Source: Stichopus chloronotus
Lineage: Eukaryota > Echinodermata > Holothuroidea > Aspidochirotida > Stichopodidae
Assembly: GCA_021234535.1 (NCBI GenBank)
Contig: CM037840.1
Location: 24,895,559 to 24,959,558 of the forward strand
Reading direction: 5' to 3'
DNA length: 64,000 nucleotides
Below, piece by piece: positions 31,335-41,585 of the stretch. The translations under genes were made by a program, and so were the position numbers. Position 1 is the first letter of the stretch. Every line of letters starts with the position of its first letter. The notes under the pieces were generated by a model. The model worked only from the letters and a program-made list of their open reading frames with translations, was not told the DNA's origin and ran no database searches.

Positions 31335-31990
31335 TTAGCTCACATCGTCTATAAACTGGTGTGAGCTATTGCGATAGGACTCTATCTATGTCTGTCTGTT
31401 CACAATTGATCGAAATGCTTTTTCTCAGTCATGCTGTCATGGATGTATATGAAACTTGATCACAATGTTCCATAGGTGATGGGCCAGGGCCATTTAGGGT
31501 GTTCAAAAATTTTTGATCCAATGTCCCATGTGGGTTCTATGGCCCATTTTATGAAATTCTGCAAAATGCTTCTCCTTCCACAGATTCTGTTGATGGTTTG
31601 TCACAATCATGATACTCTCTTAATGGTACTTTTGGGATGTTGAGGGATTTTCAGTCCACAGCCCCATGTGGGCCCTATGACCAATTTTATGAAATGCTAC
31701 TTTTCACACATGTTGTCATAAATTTATGTTTAGCTGTTCCTTGGGTGGTAGTCCATGCATGGTTTTCAGTCCAAGGTCGTTAATGGACCCTATGTCCATT
31801 TTATGAAATTCTGCAAAGTGTTTCTCCCTGAACAGGTTGTCTTGTACAATGTTGATGGTTTGTCATAATGATACTCTGCTAGTGGTTATCTTAGGGCGTT
31901 CATGAATTTGGGGTATTAGTGGTTTTACGTGGGCCTTATGACCCATTCTATGAAATTCTGCAAATTGCTTCTCCTTCCACTGTTAAAGTG
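31335..31990 (+). repeat. Interspersed element with palindromic start and ~140-bp repeats
   Basis: Starts with a hairpin, tagctcacatcgtc...ggtgtgagcta. Internal segments sharing cccatgtgggccctatgacc and ttttatgaaattctgcaaa recur near 31525, 31660, 31790 and 31930. The palindromic GCTCACA...TGTGAGC start is a style common in repeat families of marine invertebrates. Confidence 0.65.
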
Positions 31991-32649
31991 CCCCATTAAA
32001 CTGTCATACACATCTCAAATATACCATATGTGCATGAATGATAAATGAGTAAAGGGACAGTGTCAGTGGGTGTACTAACTGAATCTCTATATTGCCCTTC
32101 GGTATCTTGACCAGTATGTGGACTTTCAGTTGTTTCAAGAACTTCAGTTAGTCTTCAAAAACCTGTAAATTTTGTGTCAAGTTTCTAGTGACAGATCAAT
32201 GGTCAACCTGGACAGTCACCAGTATGACTGACATACAAATGACCACTAATCAGTGAGTGGTTTATGATTTACGTTGGTTTTGGAAACCTTGTGACAATCA
32301 CTTTTCTACAGTAGTACACCCACAGCCAGCACTTACATGAAGACAAATAAAAATTTACGGTTTTTCCCACAATTTTGTATGTGAATATTGAAGCTAATTA
32401 TAAGCATTGTTGTTTGGTAGTATTCATCAAAACGTCCACAAACTTATTGATAAAGTTCAAACTTGTGCACTGTTCATACTTTAGTTTATGACATTCTTCA
32501 AATTGTGGAATCCTACAGATTTTTTTTTTTTCTAATGATAGTGGTTTCTATGATTTGACTTGATATGTAAATGGTATCTTCAGGGTGTTCAGGTGTGAGC
32601 CTCTGCATTCTTGGTGCTCTAGTTCATGGAGCGACGTTTTCCTCAACAT

Positions 32650-33125
32650 TTAAGAAATTACAAACATGAGATCTCTATGTCAACTCTTGGTATATGCAGC
32701 TTATGACACCTGGGTATTGCCATTCCCGGCTATGTGGGGGAGGGGCTGGGGGGGTTGGTACTTGCCAAAAATGCCCTTGTACGCTCCACGTCAACCTACA
32801 GTGATGCTTAGCGTGGATAGTGTATGCAGGTGACCTTAACATTTTTGCACCCACTAACATAGACATTGTTTTAAAAGCTAACATGTGGCCTCTTTGACGA
32901 GAGAAAACAATATAATAGGTGCAAATATACATGCTACAAAATAATTCACATTATTATTTGCATAAATTGATGTATTTCTCATCGAGGGATTACAGACATG
33001 AGACCGGGTACATGCAGCTTAGGACACGTGGGAAGTGCCATTTCCGGCCATCTTTGGGGTTTGTAAAGCCAAAAATGTTCCTTGCTAGGCGCCAACCGAT
33101 GGTGGCGCTCCGCTTAGATAGTCTT
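32650..33125 (+). repeat. Two diverged direct repeats upstream of the LINE
   Basis: 32655-32825 and 32985-33125 share the order ttacaaacatgagatc / ttacagacatgagaccgg, atgcagctta.gacac, tgccat.tcccggc, gccaaaaatg and gcttagcgtggatagt / gcttagatagt. They could be 5' UTR monomers of the LINE or a duplicated unrelated repeat. Confidence 0.6.
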
Positions 33126-33361
33126 GCCTGTCCAGTGTGTCCTCAAGCAGTACATCCCATTGTCTCTTCATCACTGGACCCTAACACCACCTCTGGTTCT
33201 TCTAACGAGTTTGTGGATTACTGTTTCCTACAGGTATTCCTTTTTGGTTGTTTAGCGACATAAATTTTGCAAATTTATTCACTACGACGTCGGGGTTGAC
33301 CAATTAATGAACATCCTGTTTTTCACAAGGTGTTATTCTCAAGGACATACTTTCACAGCAG

Positions 33362-33455
33362 GTGCATAAATGGCATAAAATTGCCAGAAAAAGCACAAAC
33401 AGTGGCATAAATAGGTATAAAATTTATGTAAAAAAGCATAAATTTATAAGTAATT
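33362..33455 (+). repeat. GGCATAAAT short repeat
   Basis: gcataaatggcataaaattg, ggcataaataggtataaaat and gcataaatttataag lie in a row. The segment falls between the candidate start of LINE ORF1 and its zinc-knuckle part, which suggests an insertion or rearrangement there. Confidence 0.55.
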
Positions 33456-33482
33456 TTTTTCCAAACATGCTGGGAGGCCCTG

Positions 33483-33848
33483 ATGTTTGGTAACGTGTAC
33501 GTTTACCTTGTCGCTTTGACTACTCATACAGTCATGATTGGCCTCAACTCGTGTGTTGTATACGATCGATTCCATGTGAAACGTTGTAATCGTTGTCAGG
33601 AATTTGGCCACTATGTTGCCAAATGCAACTCAGGTAACCGGATTTGTGCTCAGTGTGCGCTATCACATGAAACTAAAGACTGCCCGATCAATGCCTCTGC
33701 TGATTCTAATCCTTCGTATCTCTGTATCAACTGCAAGAAGGCCGGCAACAACCAACATACCACCCATGCCGCAAATTCGATGCATTGTCCGTGTTACATT
33801 GCCGAACAGGAGAAAATGAAGAAAAACATGCGCTCTAATTTAAACTGA
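33483..33848 (+). CDS. LINE ORF1 remnant with zinc knuckles
   Basis: About 120 residues. Seen: a CCHC knuckle at C35-C38-H43-C48 (CNRCQEFGHYVAKC), a second at C55-C58-H62-C67 (CAQCALSHETKDC), and a third C81-x2-C84 with H92/H95 and C102. Such modules bind nucleic acid in gag-like LINE ORF1 proteins. The N-terminal domain is missing or displaced. The nominal Met at 33483 is not necessarily the real start. The stop TGA (33846-33848) overlaps the ORF2 start by one base. Confidence 0.8.
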   Translation: MFGNVYVYLVALTTHTVMIGLNSCVVYDRFHVKRCNRCQEFGHYVAKCNSGNRICAQCALSHETKDCPINASADSNPSYLCINCKKAGNNQHTTHAANSMHCPCYIAEQEKMKKNMRSNLN

Positions 33849-36724
33849 TGTCGAGCCACGCTGGTATTTCTGACACCAGCCGTTTCAGATTATCCTGTGT
33901 TTCGTGGAATGTCCAGTCAATTGTTAACAAGTGCGATGAAGTTATGGAACATCTCATTGACTATGATCCTGATATTGTGTTTGTCACGGAAACTTGGTTA
34001 CAGTCCGAATTCAACGAAGTCACTGCCAAGGTTAAGTCTTATGGCTACCGTTTGTTTCATCGTCCAAGACTACACAAAAGGGGTGGCGGCGTTGGTATAA
34101 TAATGCGCTCTCAATTTTCTCCAGTTAATATCTCTTACAGACAGTTTTCTTCTTTTGAATACATTCTCCAATCCCTCAAGCTTTCTAGCTGTGTCAAACT
34201 TGTGCTTGTTTCTTTTTATCGTCTGCAAGAAGTCTCCTCGACTGTATTTCTTGAAGAATTCTCCTGTCTTCTTGAACATATTGTGTTAATGAGTGGCTTC
34301 ATTATCATTTCTGGTGACAGTAACATCCACTGCGATAACATTACTGACAATCTAAGAAATAAATTTTATGATGTACTCTCTTGCTTTAATCTTATTCAAC
34401 ATGTTGTTGATTCAACTCACAAAGGTGGGCATATTCTTGATGTTGTAATTTGTACCAACAACTCTAATATTATTTCTTCTCCCTTAGTCAATGATGTTCA
34501 TCTCAGTGATCACTATCCTATCACGTTTGATGTCGAAATTAGAACTGATGTTAAAATACGTAAAATTATTCAATACCGTCAGCTCGAGGGTATCAATGTA
34601 ATTGATTTTTCTAATGACCTCGGTAACTGTGTGTCTGAAATCGTTTTAAATGACTTTAATACGGCAGTAAATAGTTATAATACTTCTCTTACTTCTATTC
34701 TTGACAAGCATGCTCCATTGAAATCTAAGAGTATTAAAATGGCTAATAATGCCCCCTGGTTTGATGGTGAATATCAACTTAAGCGTCGTGCTCGTAGGAA
34801 AGCTGAGAAAAAATGGAAACGGTCTCATTTGGAAGTTGATAAGCAATTTTTTATCAATTTGCGGAAAGAGACTACGCAGCTTGCACTGCAAAAGAAAATA
34901 AAATACTACTCTGAAAAAGTTCAATCTGCAAAAGGTGATCAAAGTAAGCTTTTCAAGATGATTGACACACTCCTTGATATCAATCAGGAGTCTCTTCTTC
35001 CACATACCTCTAACAACGCAGAACTTGCCAATGAATTTAATTATTTCTTCACTAGTAAAATAGCTAGTCTTCGCAAAGGTTTCCCCCATCATACCATAGC
35101 TGCTTCTGCACTTCATGACAGGTCCGTGATACGGTCCTCCAATGTGTTGACTGAGTTTGCCCCGACAAGCGTAGAGGAACTTCGGGAGATTGTTAAAGAT
35201 ACTGGTATCAAGTGCAGTCCCAGTGATCCTCTGCCCAGTAATATTGTACACGACCATATTGATATACTCCTCCCTTTCTGGTGTAAGCTTGTTAATCTTT
35301 CCCTCTCTACGGGGTCTGTAGATGGTGTTAAACAATCTGATGTTACGCCCTTAATTAAAAAACCTACTTTAGACAAAGAAAGCTTTTGTAATTATCAGCC
35401 TATTTCTAATCTTCAGTGTATTGGCAAACTGATTGAGAGAGTTGTACTTAAACGTTTAAATGATCACATGGATCGTCATCAACTCCATATGCCCCATCAA
35501 TCTGGCTACAGAAAGTATCACAGCACAGAGACAGCCTTACTTAAGATTGTAAATGATATGTTATGTGCTGCTGATGCCAATAATGTTTCTGTTCTTATTC
35601 TTCTTGATCTCAGTGCTGCTTTTGATACTGTGGATCATGATAAACTGCTTACTGTTCTGTACCACGATATCGGCATACGTGGTATTGCTTTCAAATGGTT
35701 CAATTCTTTTTTGATCGGCAGGTCTCAGAGAGTTAAAGTTGGCTCTAGTTTCTCTGGCTATATCGATATTGAGTATGGTGTTCCTCAGGGGTCTGTCCTT
35801 GGCCCCGTTCTGTTTAATATATATATTCGTTCTTTATACACGAAAATTGAAAACCTTGGTTTTAAGATTGAAGGGTATGCTGATGACCATCAGGTGTATA
35901 AGTCCTTCTCTCCTGCCTTCCAATCACGTGTCTTGAATCATGACATTCAACAGTGTTTTTCCGTTTTAACTTCTTGGATGAATTCTCATTTTCTGTGTTT
36001 AAACCCAAGTAAAACCGATATTATTCTTGTTGGCCGTGACAATGTTTTGGGTGACATCAGTATTGGTGACACCTTTATAAACAGCAATGATTGTGTAAGG
36101 TTCGCCAACTCCGTAAAAAGTCTTGGTGTTTGCCTAGATAATAAACTTACGTTTGTCAAACAAATCTCTGCTACTGCTTCCTTCTGCTTTTCTGTCCTTC
36201 GTAAACTTTCTAAGCTCAAACCGTATTTAAATTCTGATCAGCTTAAGACTCTTGTTACGGCATTAGTTCTCTCTAAGATCGATTATTGTAATTGCTTGTA
36301 TTATGGTATTAATCAGAGTTTCCTGAATAAACTACAGATTGTTCAAAATTGTGCTGCTAGGTTAATTTATGGTAGAAAGAAAAGAGAACATGTTTCTGAC
36401 CTCTTTGTTCAGCTGCACTGGTTGCGTGTTCGCGAAAGAATCTTTTTCAAAGTTATTTTAATGGTTTTCAAATGCCTCCACGGCTTAGCTCCGGTCTACT
36501 TATCCGATCTCTTCACCACTTCTACTCTTTCTAATGCAATTGTCTTACCAAATAATACTTCTACCCTCTGTGACAGATCATTTGTAATTTGTTGTCCTAA
36601 ATTGTGGAATTCTCTCCCTGTTGATCTCCGGAACATGCACAGTATACATAGTTTCAAGAAACACCTAAAACATTTTCTCTTTTCTAATGCGAATAATTTT
36701 GTAATGAAGCTCAATGTTAAGTAA
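33848..36724 (+). CDS. LINE ORF2: AP endonuclease and reverse transcriptase
   Basis: 958 residues, uninterrupted. The endonuclease occupies about residues 15-230: N21 in SWNVQSIVNK, E48 in TETW, D157/N159 in GDSN, and SDHYPI at 220-225. The reverse transcriptase spans about 450-730: motif A LDLSAAFDTVDH with D587, GVPQGSVLGP, and motif C YADD at 677-680, so the catalytic aspartates are present. The usual NYRPISNL reads NYQPISNL here. The C-terminal region has the CAARLIYG and KLWNSLP blocks typical of CR1/L2-like elements. The element encodes its own target-primed reverse transcription. ORF2 starts in a TGATG overlap with ORF1, which suggests coupled reinitiation. Confidence 0.93.
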   Translation: MSSHAGISDTSRFRLSCVSWNVQSIVNKCDEVMEHLIDYDPDIVFVTETWLQSEFNEVTAKVKSYGYRLFHRPRLHKRGGGVGIIMRSQFSPVNISYRQFSSFEYILQSLKLSSCVKLVLVSFYRLQEVSSTVFLEEFSCLLEHIVLMSGFIIISGDSNIHCDNITDNLRNKFYDVLSCFNLIQHVVDSTHKGGHILDVVICTNNSNIISSPLVNDVHLSDHYPITFDVEIRTDVKIRKIIQYRQLEGINVIDFSNDLGNCVSEIVLNDFNTAVNSYNTSLTSILDKHAPLKSKSIKMANNAPWFDGEYQLKRRARRKAEKKWKRSHLEVDKQFFINLRKETTQLALQKKIKYYSEKVQSAKGDQSKLFKMIDTLLDINQESLLPHTSNNAELANEFNYFFTSKIASLRKGFPHHTIAASALHDRSVIRSSNVLTEFAPTSVEELREIVKDTGIKCSPSDPLPSNIVHDHIDILLPFWCKLVNLSLSTGSVDGVKQSDVTPLIKKPTLDKESFCNYQPISNLQCIGKLIERVVLKRLNDHMDRHQLHMPHQSGYRKYHSTETALLKIVNDMLCAADANNVSVLILLDLSAAFDTVDHDKLLTVLYHDIGIRGIAFKWFNSFLIGRSQRVKVGSSFSGYIDIEYGVPQGSVLGPVLFNIYIRSLYTKIENLGFKIEGYADDHQVYKSFSPAFQSRVLNHDIQQCFSVLTSWMNSHFLCLNPSKTDIILVGRDNVLGDISIGDTFINSNDCVRFANSVKSLGVCLDNKLTFVKQISATASFCFSVLRKLSKLKPYLNSDQLKTLVTALVLSKIDYCNCLYYGINQSFLNKLQIVQNCAARLIYGRKKREHVSDLFVQLHWLRVRERIFFKVILMVFKCLHGLAPVYLSDLFTTSTLSNAIVLPNNTSTLCDRSFVICCPKLWNSLPVDLRNMHSIHSFKKHLKHFLFSNANNFVMKLNVK

Positions 36725-36899
36725 GTGCCTTTTGTATACATTTATTGTTCTTTCCATTTTGTTTTCTATTATTTTAAATTGTTTTCTACTATTTAACATT
36801 GGTTATTTTGTTTTCAGCAAGGACCGTGCATGCCTTGTAGTCAAGGTAGAGGCTGTGCATAAACCTTTCATTCATTCATTCATTCATTCATTCATTCAT

Positions 36900-37703
36900 C
36901 TTTTTTGGTATTAAATCTTCATTTATTCAATCTATATCAAGACATGAGCCCAGTGGCACTATGGTTTCTTGTGGGAAGATTATTTTAACTGTAGACGTTT
37001 AGTCTTAACCAAGGTTAATCCACAACTTATCACATTCTAAAAAACTGTGGGCCACATTTTGTTCCTAAGAATGCTGATTAGCCAAAGGTACTTGACTACC
37101 ATAGTACTAATCTGAAAACCGCTCAACACCGTAATATATAATTTGTTGAAGAACTATCGCTTCAAACAATGTAATAATTTATGGCCCATGTGAACCAACC
37201 TGAAGTTGGACCAACAAATGTTGGAACACTGCAAAAGGTTCCACTATCACGGTTAAAATTTGACAATCCTTCCACATTGTAATGTAAAATCTATGCAGTA
37301 AAGACGGCATTTTGCATTATTTCATAAAATGGTCCTTATGGGACTTATTATCCTGAACAACCAGAAGGAACGACTAACATAGTGGTAACGTAACACAATT
37401 TCAACTCATGCAATCTGTACAGTCGGAGAATGAGCATTTTGCATGATTTCTTAAAATAGTCCACTCGGACCCAAATGTCTTGAACACCGACCCTGAAGGT
37501 ACCATTGTCATAATGCATCCATTTACCAACTACAAGCTTTGCCCAAAATTTTATAACTTGAGATATCGTGTTCAAAAGTTTTTCCGAATTTTTCCCCAGT
37601 TCCCCCTGATGACCTTTGACCGCCACCAAAAACAATAGGGCACACCTCAATATTGCAGACCTATATATCAAGTTTGACTTTCATCCGACTCTCCCCTATT
37701 GAG
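36900..37703. other. Intergenic stretch between LINE and Harbinger element
   Basis: AT-rich. I recognise no gene, RNA or mobile element in it. Confidence 0.6.
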
Positions 37704-37916
37704 TTAAGCTAGCCATCCATTTGTCCGATATGCGTTATGCGTTACCCGTATGCGTGTAAACGTGGTGTACGTAACCTCTGTGCGTATGCGTAAAAGTTCC
37801 ATCCATTCATACGTCAAAAACATGTGCTGCATTGCGTATATAATCTCTAGTGCGGCTATTTTCTGCCTTTTACTGGCCTGGACTGAAAAGAACCAACACA
37901 CCAGACAACCTTCGCC

Positions 37917-38129
37917 ATGCTCCCTATTCGTTCAAATTTGAGAGGAAGAGGAAGAAGAGCAAGAGATATTGAAACTTTTAGCCCTCGTGTATCTCAGGGC
38001 AAAGAGAAAAAAAACAAAAAGAGAAAGCACAAATACTGGGTTAGTCCTAGACTAGAGGGTCGAAACGATCACGGCGCCTACAAACATCTTGTTAAGGAGT
38101 TGGAATTAGATGACAGTCTCTTTCCATAA
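37917..38129 (+). pseudogene. Harbinger transposase N-terminal fragment
   Basis: 70 codons ending in KYWVSPRLEGRNDHGAYKHL and then VKELELDDSLFP before a stop. That W-V-x-P ... G-x-Y-x-x-L ... EL-x-x-D-x-x-F pattern is the region just upstream of the DDE nuclease in HARBI1/Harbinger proteins. The catalytic domain does not follow, so the copy is non-functional. Confidence 0.7.
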
Positions 38130-38562
38130 GTACTTTCGTTTAACCATGAGGACAGTTCAAGCAGGTTCTGTACCATACTGAGGAAGATATTACCAAGTAA
38201 TGCCCTTCAAAAAAGACTATTGGAGCAAGACAGCAGGTTTCAAAGTAGTGAAGAATCGTTCGACAGTCAGGACTCGCACGAAGGTCTATTGATTGCCCTC
38301 ATAGCTGCACTCTGAGCTTATACCCATTTACCTGCACTAAAGAACACGCATTTACAAAAAAGAAACTTTCACGACACTTATGCTTATATATTACACTTAT
38401 GTAATCTCCTAAAATATAAAATATTAAAAGGCTTACTACTGATGACGCTCCTCCACAATTGAGTATGAAAGCAGAAACCGGTCTAGTTGGTCATATGAAC
38501 CACTACTCTGTCATATCACTGTTTAAAAGTATGTCAATGTTACTACTTAAAAGTACGTCATT

Positions 38563-38865
38563 TCAAAATGCTGGAAATGTTTCACCAAGGGTACATGCAA
38601 CAAGGTCATGTTCTACCCGGGCGTTTCCCCCAAAAAATTTCCCTTCGGGTTCTGCGTCGCTCGTTGCGTTAGTGTTCCACCGCCTACCCTCATTTTCATC
38701 ATTTTTCGCCGTTGCAATGCTTTTCCAGATGTTACTCACCCTGACAGCATCTTTATGTCCCGGTAAATTGAAGTCATATAGGACAGGATTTTGCCTGACC
38801 AATTCCACAAGTTTTTCCAGCGTTTCTGTGGTTGTCTTTCGCTTGAGCATCTTGTACTTTGGCAA
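38563..38865 (-). pseudogene. MADF/Myb-SANT-like protein of Harbinger
   Basis: 100 codons on the minus strand. The segment LEKLVELVRQNPVLYDFNLP, followed by HKDAVRVSNIWKSIA, is a MADF-like domain. Harbinger elements carry such a DNA-binding partner divergent or convergent to the transposase; it helps nuclear import and binding of subterminal sites. The reading frame stays open, but the C-terminal part is not MADF-like and may be an intron or decayed sequence, so I treat it as a remnant. Confidence 0.7.
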
Positions 38866-39061
38866 AAATTAACAGGAGAACACACGTACAACTCACGAAG
38901 AGTGTGTCAGTCACAGCATGGCGGGAAATGAGGCATGGGGAATCCCCTCATCTGACGTCATATTTCTGGAGATGTCCTGTTCGATTGGTCTGCGTTTACG
39001 TTAAAAAAAGGTCCTCGAGGCTTTCCAAAACGCATACGCATGACGGACACAAAATCGCATA

Positions 39062-39479
39062 AAGGCGCGTTCACACTACAACGATATCGGATCGGATTAC
39101 GATCCGATTTTTTTTACTTTTAGTAAATATCTTCTCCATCTCTGATCGGAAAGAACCAAAAATTTGTCAACTTGTGTAAAGATATAATTTGTACCAGAGG
39201 ACTACGAAAATGAACTGTTATCTAATTATTTCGTGACGTCACACAGACAGAAGGCTTTTATCGAACACTCGTGGTCCGATAAAAGCTTGTCTGTCGGTGT
39301 GACGTCACGAAATAATTAGTATAAATTTAATTTTCATAGTCATACGATACAAATCATTTATTTACACAAGTTGGCAAATTTTTTGTTCTTTCCGATCAGA
39401 GATGGAGAAGATATTTACCAAAAACGAAAAAAATCGGATCGTAATCCGATCCGATATCGTTGTAGTGTGAACGCGCCTT
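39062..39479. mobile_element. hAT-like foldback MITE nested in the Harbinger element
   Basis: Almost the entire 418 bp is one inverted repeat. It begins AAGGCGCGTTCACACTACAA and ends with the complement. Arms are over 190 bp with a loop near 39265-39280. Flanking 8-mers ATCGCATA (39054-39061) and AACGCATG (39480-39487) match at 6 of 8 bases, consistent with an aged 8-bp target duplication (hAT or similar). Both arms carry TGACGTCA. Confidence 0.8.
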
Positions 39480-39595
39480 AACGCATGACTGACATATAGA
39501 TGGGCGTCTTTTATAAGTCTTTGAGACCTTTTTTTAACGCATACGAATGACGGACAACGCATAACGTATATCGGACAAATGGATGGCTAGCTTTA

Positions 39596-41502
39596 GAGCG
39601 TACGGAAGCGTCACAGATACACGCACACACGTGCACACACGCCAATACACTCCTAAAGTTTGCTGACGCCAGGAACCAAAAATGAGGATGAATTATCTTA
39701 GTTATCATTTTGACATAGCGCCACTATAAAGGAAGTCGCGGAGACGGTTTATTGCATTCCCCAGGTTATCACTGTAAAAGTACGTGGTATATGAGCAAAC
39801 AAAAACTAGACAGACTGGTAAATCTCCCCCCCCCCCTCCTAATCAGTAAAATTCAAGTGCTCTGTCCTTCCCTGAAATAATTACGAAGACGAATATTTGT
39901 CCCAGACAAAACGTTGTTGTTTATACTTGATACCCCCTTCCCCTTTTAGTAAAGAAGAAAATAAGATGCACAAATTCAGCGGGGCAAACACAGTTGTAGG
40001 GTACATCGTCTGTGTGCCGATTGACGGTTTAGAAATGCTAACGCAGACCATTGAGAATACATAGGCCAATTCTGAGAAAACATGCGTACTTCGAACTTGA
40101 AACAAATGTATGTAATTTTTTGGCGGAATCCAACAGTACCTATTGTAATGCAGATTTACTCGTTTCCGTCACAAACACCAGCTAAGCAACGGATTGAATG
40201 CGACACTGCTTAGCGACGTAATGTTTAGGACTGCCAAGCTTTTTCTGATGTAGCCTACATCCATGGCCCTGCATTTCTTGGCATAGCTATCGATAGATAC
40301 TCTGAGAAGCAACGCCCCCCCCCCCCTTCACCCAGTAAGATTTTTTAATCCCTACCTAACCACGTCCCCGCTCTCTCCACACAGCTCTCAAGAAGGGTAC
40401 ACGCAATAGAGAGATGGAGCGGTATCTGAGACAATGAAAAAAAAAATGAAACGATCTCAATCATAAGAAAGATAAAGATCAAGATCACGTTCTTTACAAG
40501 AGCTGATTCCCTTGTATAAGAGGATGAAGAAGTACAGAAGGGAGGGTAGGGTTTAAGGGTCAGGGGAAAGCAAAAGAATTCAGGTCCTTAGCTGGATGCA
40601 AGTTTCAGATGACAACAGAGTGAGTCAGACAAGTTGACAGCATGCCTGGGAGTGTAATTATGATAATTAAACAGATCTTCGTTGCAAACTTCAACGTCAA
40701 AGTTTATGTAAGATTGATAAGAGAATAAAAGATAAACAAAAGGCACAGTTAAGAGATACCGATAAGGGAGTAAAACAGAAATTTACACTCCACGGTGATT
40801 AAAGATAAATTTTAATCTTCGTCAGTGTATGCACCGGTGCAGTGGGTAGAGTAGTACCAGGGTTAAACGCAAAAGCCAACGTCAAACGATCAAAGGTTAT
40901 ACGCCCAGAGACCTGTGATTAAACTGGTGATGTTTTTATAAGATCTTAATGAATTAGTTGGTATATTGCTCACAAATGACTTATTGTTTACAAACTGTTA
41001 CCCAATCGCCTGAGTGGTCTTATTGAAAACGTAATACATCGCCGGTGTATTATCGTTTGGTTACAGTAGCGCAATGAGACCTAACTCGGTATCACGACTA
41101 CCGCACGCATATACACAAAACGAACGAACAAGGAAAATCAATTCGGTCTGGGTATTTGGATATTTTTTTCCCTTCTTCTTCTTACCGGTGGAGATTACAA
41201 GTGATTAATTTGGATGGTTGTCTCCAAACTGTTTTTTTTTTTTAAACTGGGTAAGTAGAACAGTATAGTTAAAAACCAAGTTCAATCGTTCGTTGCGTCG
41301 TGTGAATGTCGCCACGTATAATTTGCCTTTCAACATTTGCCCAGTACACTCATCTCTCACAAGTTGATCGTCCGTCAATTTTATGTCCGCATGGTAGTTA
41401 TAGCCTTCTATTCACGAAAGGAAACGGTGAGTGACGTGAGTATCGGAATGACTTCATGAGACCGTTGCAGTCACTATTCATAACGCCATCTCCAACTTGT
41501 TC

Positions 41503-41585
<83 letters not shown>

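Larger units (their letters stand above)
33474..36899 (+). mobile_element. CR1/L2-type non-LTR retrotransposon (5' incomplete)
   Basis: Contains the C-terminal part of ORF1 with zinc knuckles, a full ORF2 with endonuclease and reverse transcriptase, a roughly 145-bp 3' UTR, and a terminal (CATT)n tail of about 8 units (36868-36899). No poly-A tail is present, consistent with Jockey-superfamily elements that end in short tandem repeats. Target duplication not found. The 5' part is rearranged upstream of 33474. The clade call (CR1/L2) rests on domain order and C-terminal motifs. Confidence 0.88.
37707..39592. mobile_element. PIF/Harbinger DNA transposon, degenerate
   Basis: TIRs begin AGCTAGCCATCCATTTGTCC at 37707, with the exact complement ending at 39592. 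Flanks are TTA on both sides (37704-37706 and 39593-39595), the 3-bp target duplication expected of Harbinger. The subterminal regions carry several TATGCGT/ACGCATA words. It retains pieces of both Harbinger proteins: a nuclease N-terminus on + and a MADF/Myb-like ORF on -. At 1.9 kb, including a nested 418-bp MITE, it is far shorter than an autonomous copy and lacks the DDE core. Confidence 0.85.

Noticed and set aside
34646..35335. 229-codon open frame on the minus strand
   Set aside because: It lies wholly inside the LINE ORF2 on the opposite strand and has no recognisable domain; the + strand frame shows clear RT and endonuclease motifs.
40840..40925. Second tRNA-derived SINE head (ggtgcagtgggtagagtagt)
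   Set aside because: An A-box-like word is present but no convincing B box at the right distance, so it is only mentioned in the regional note.
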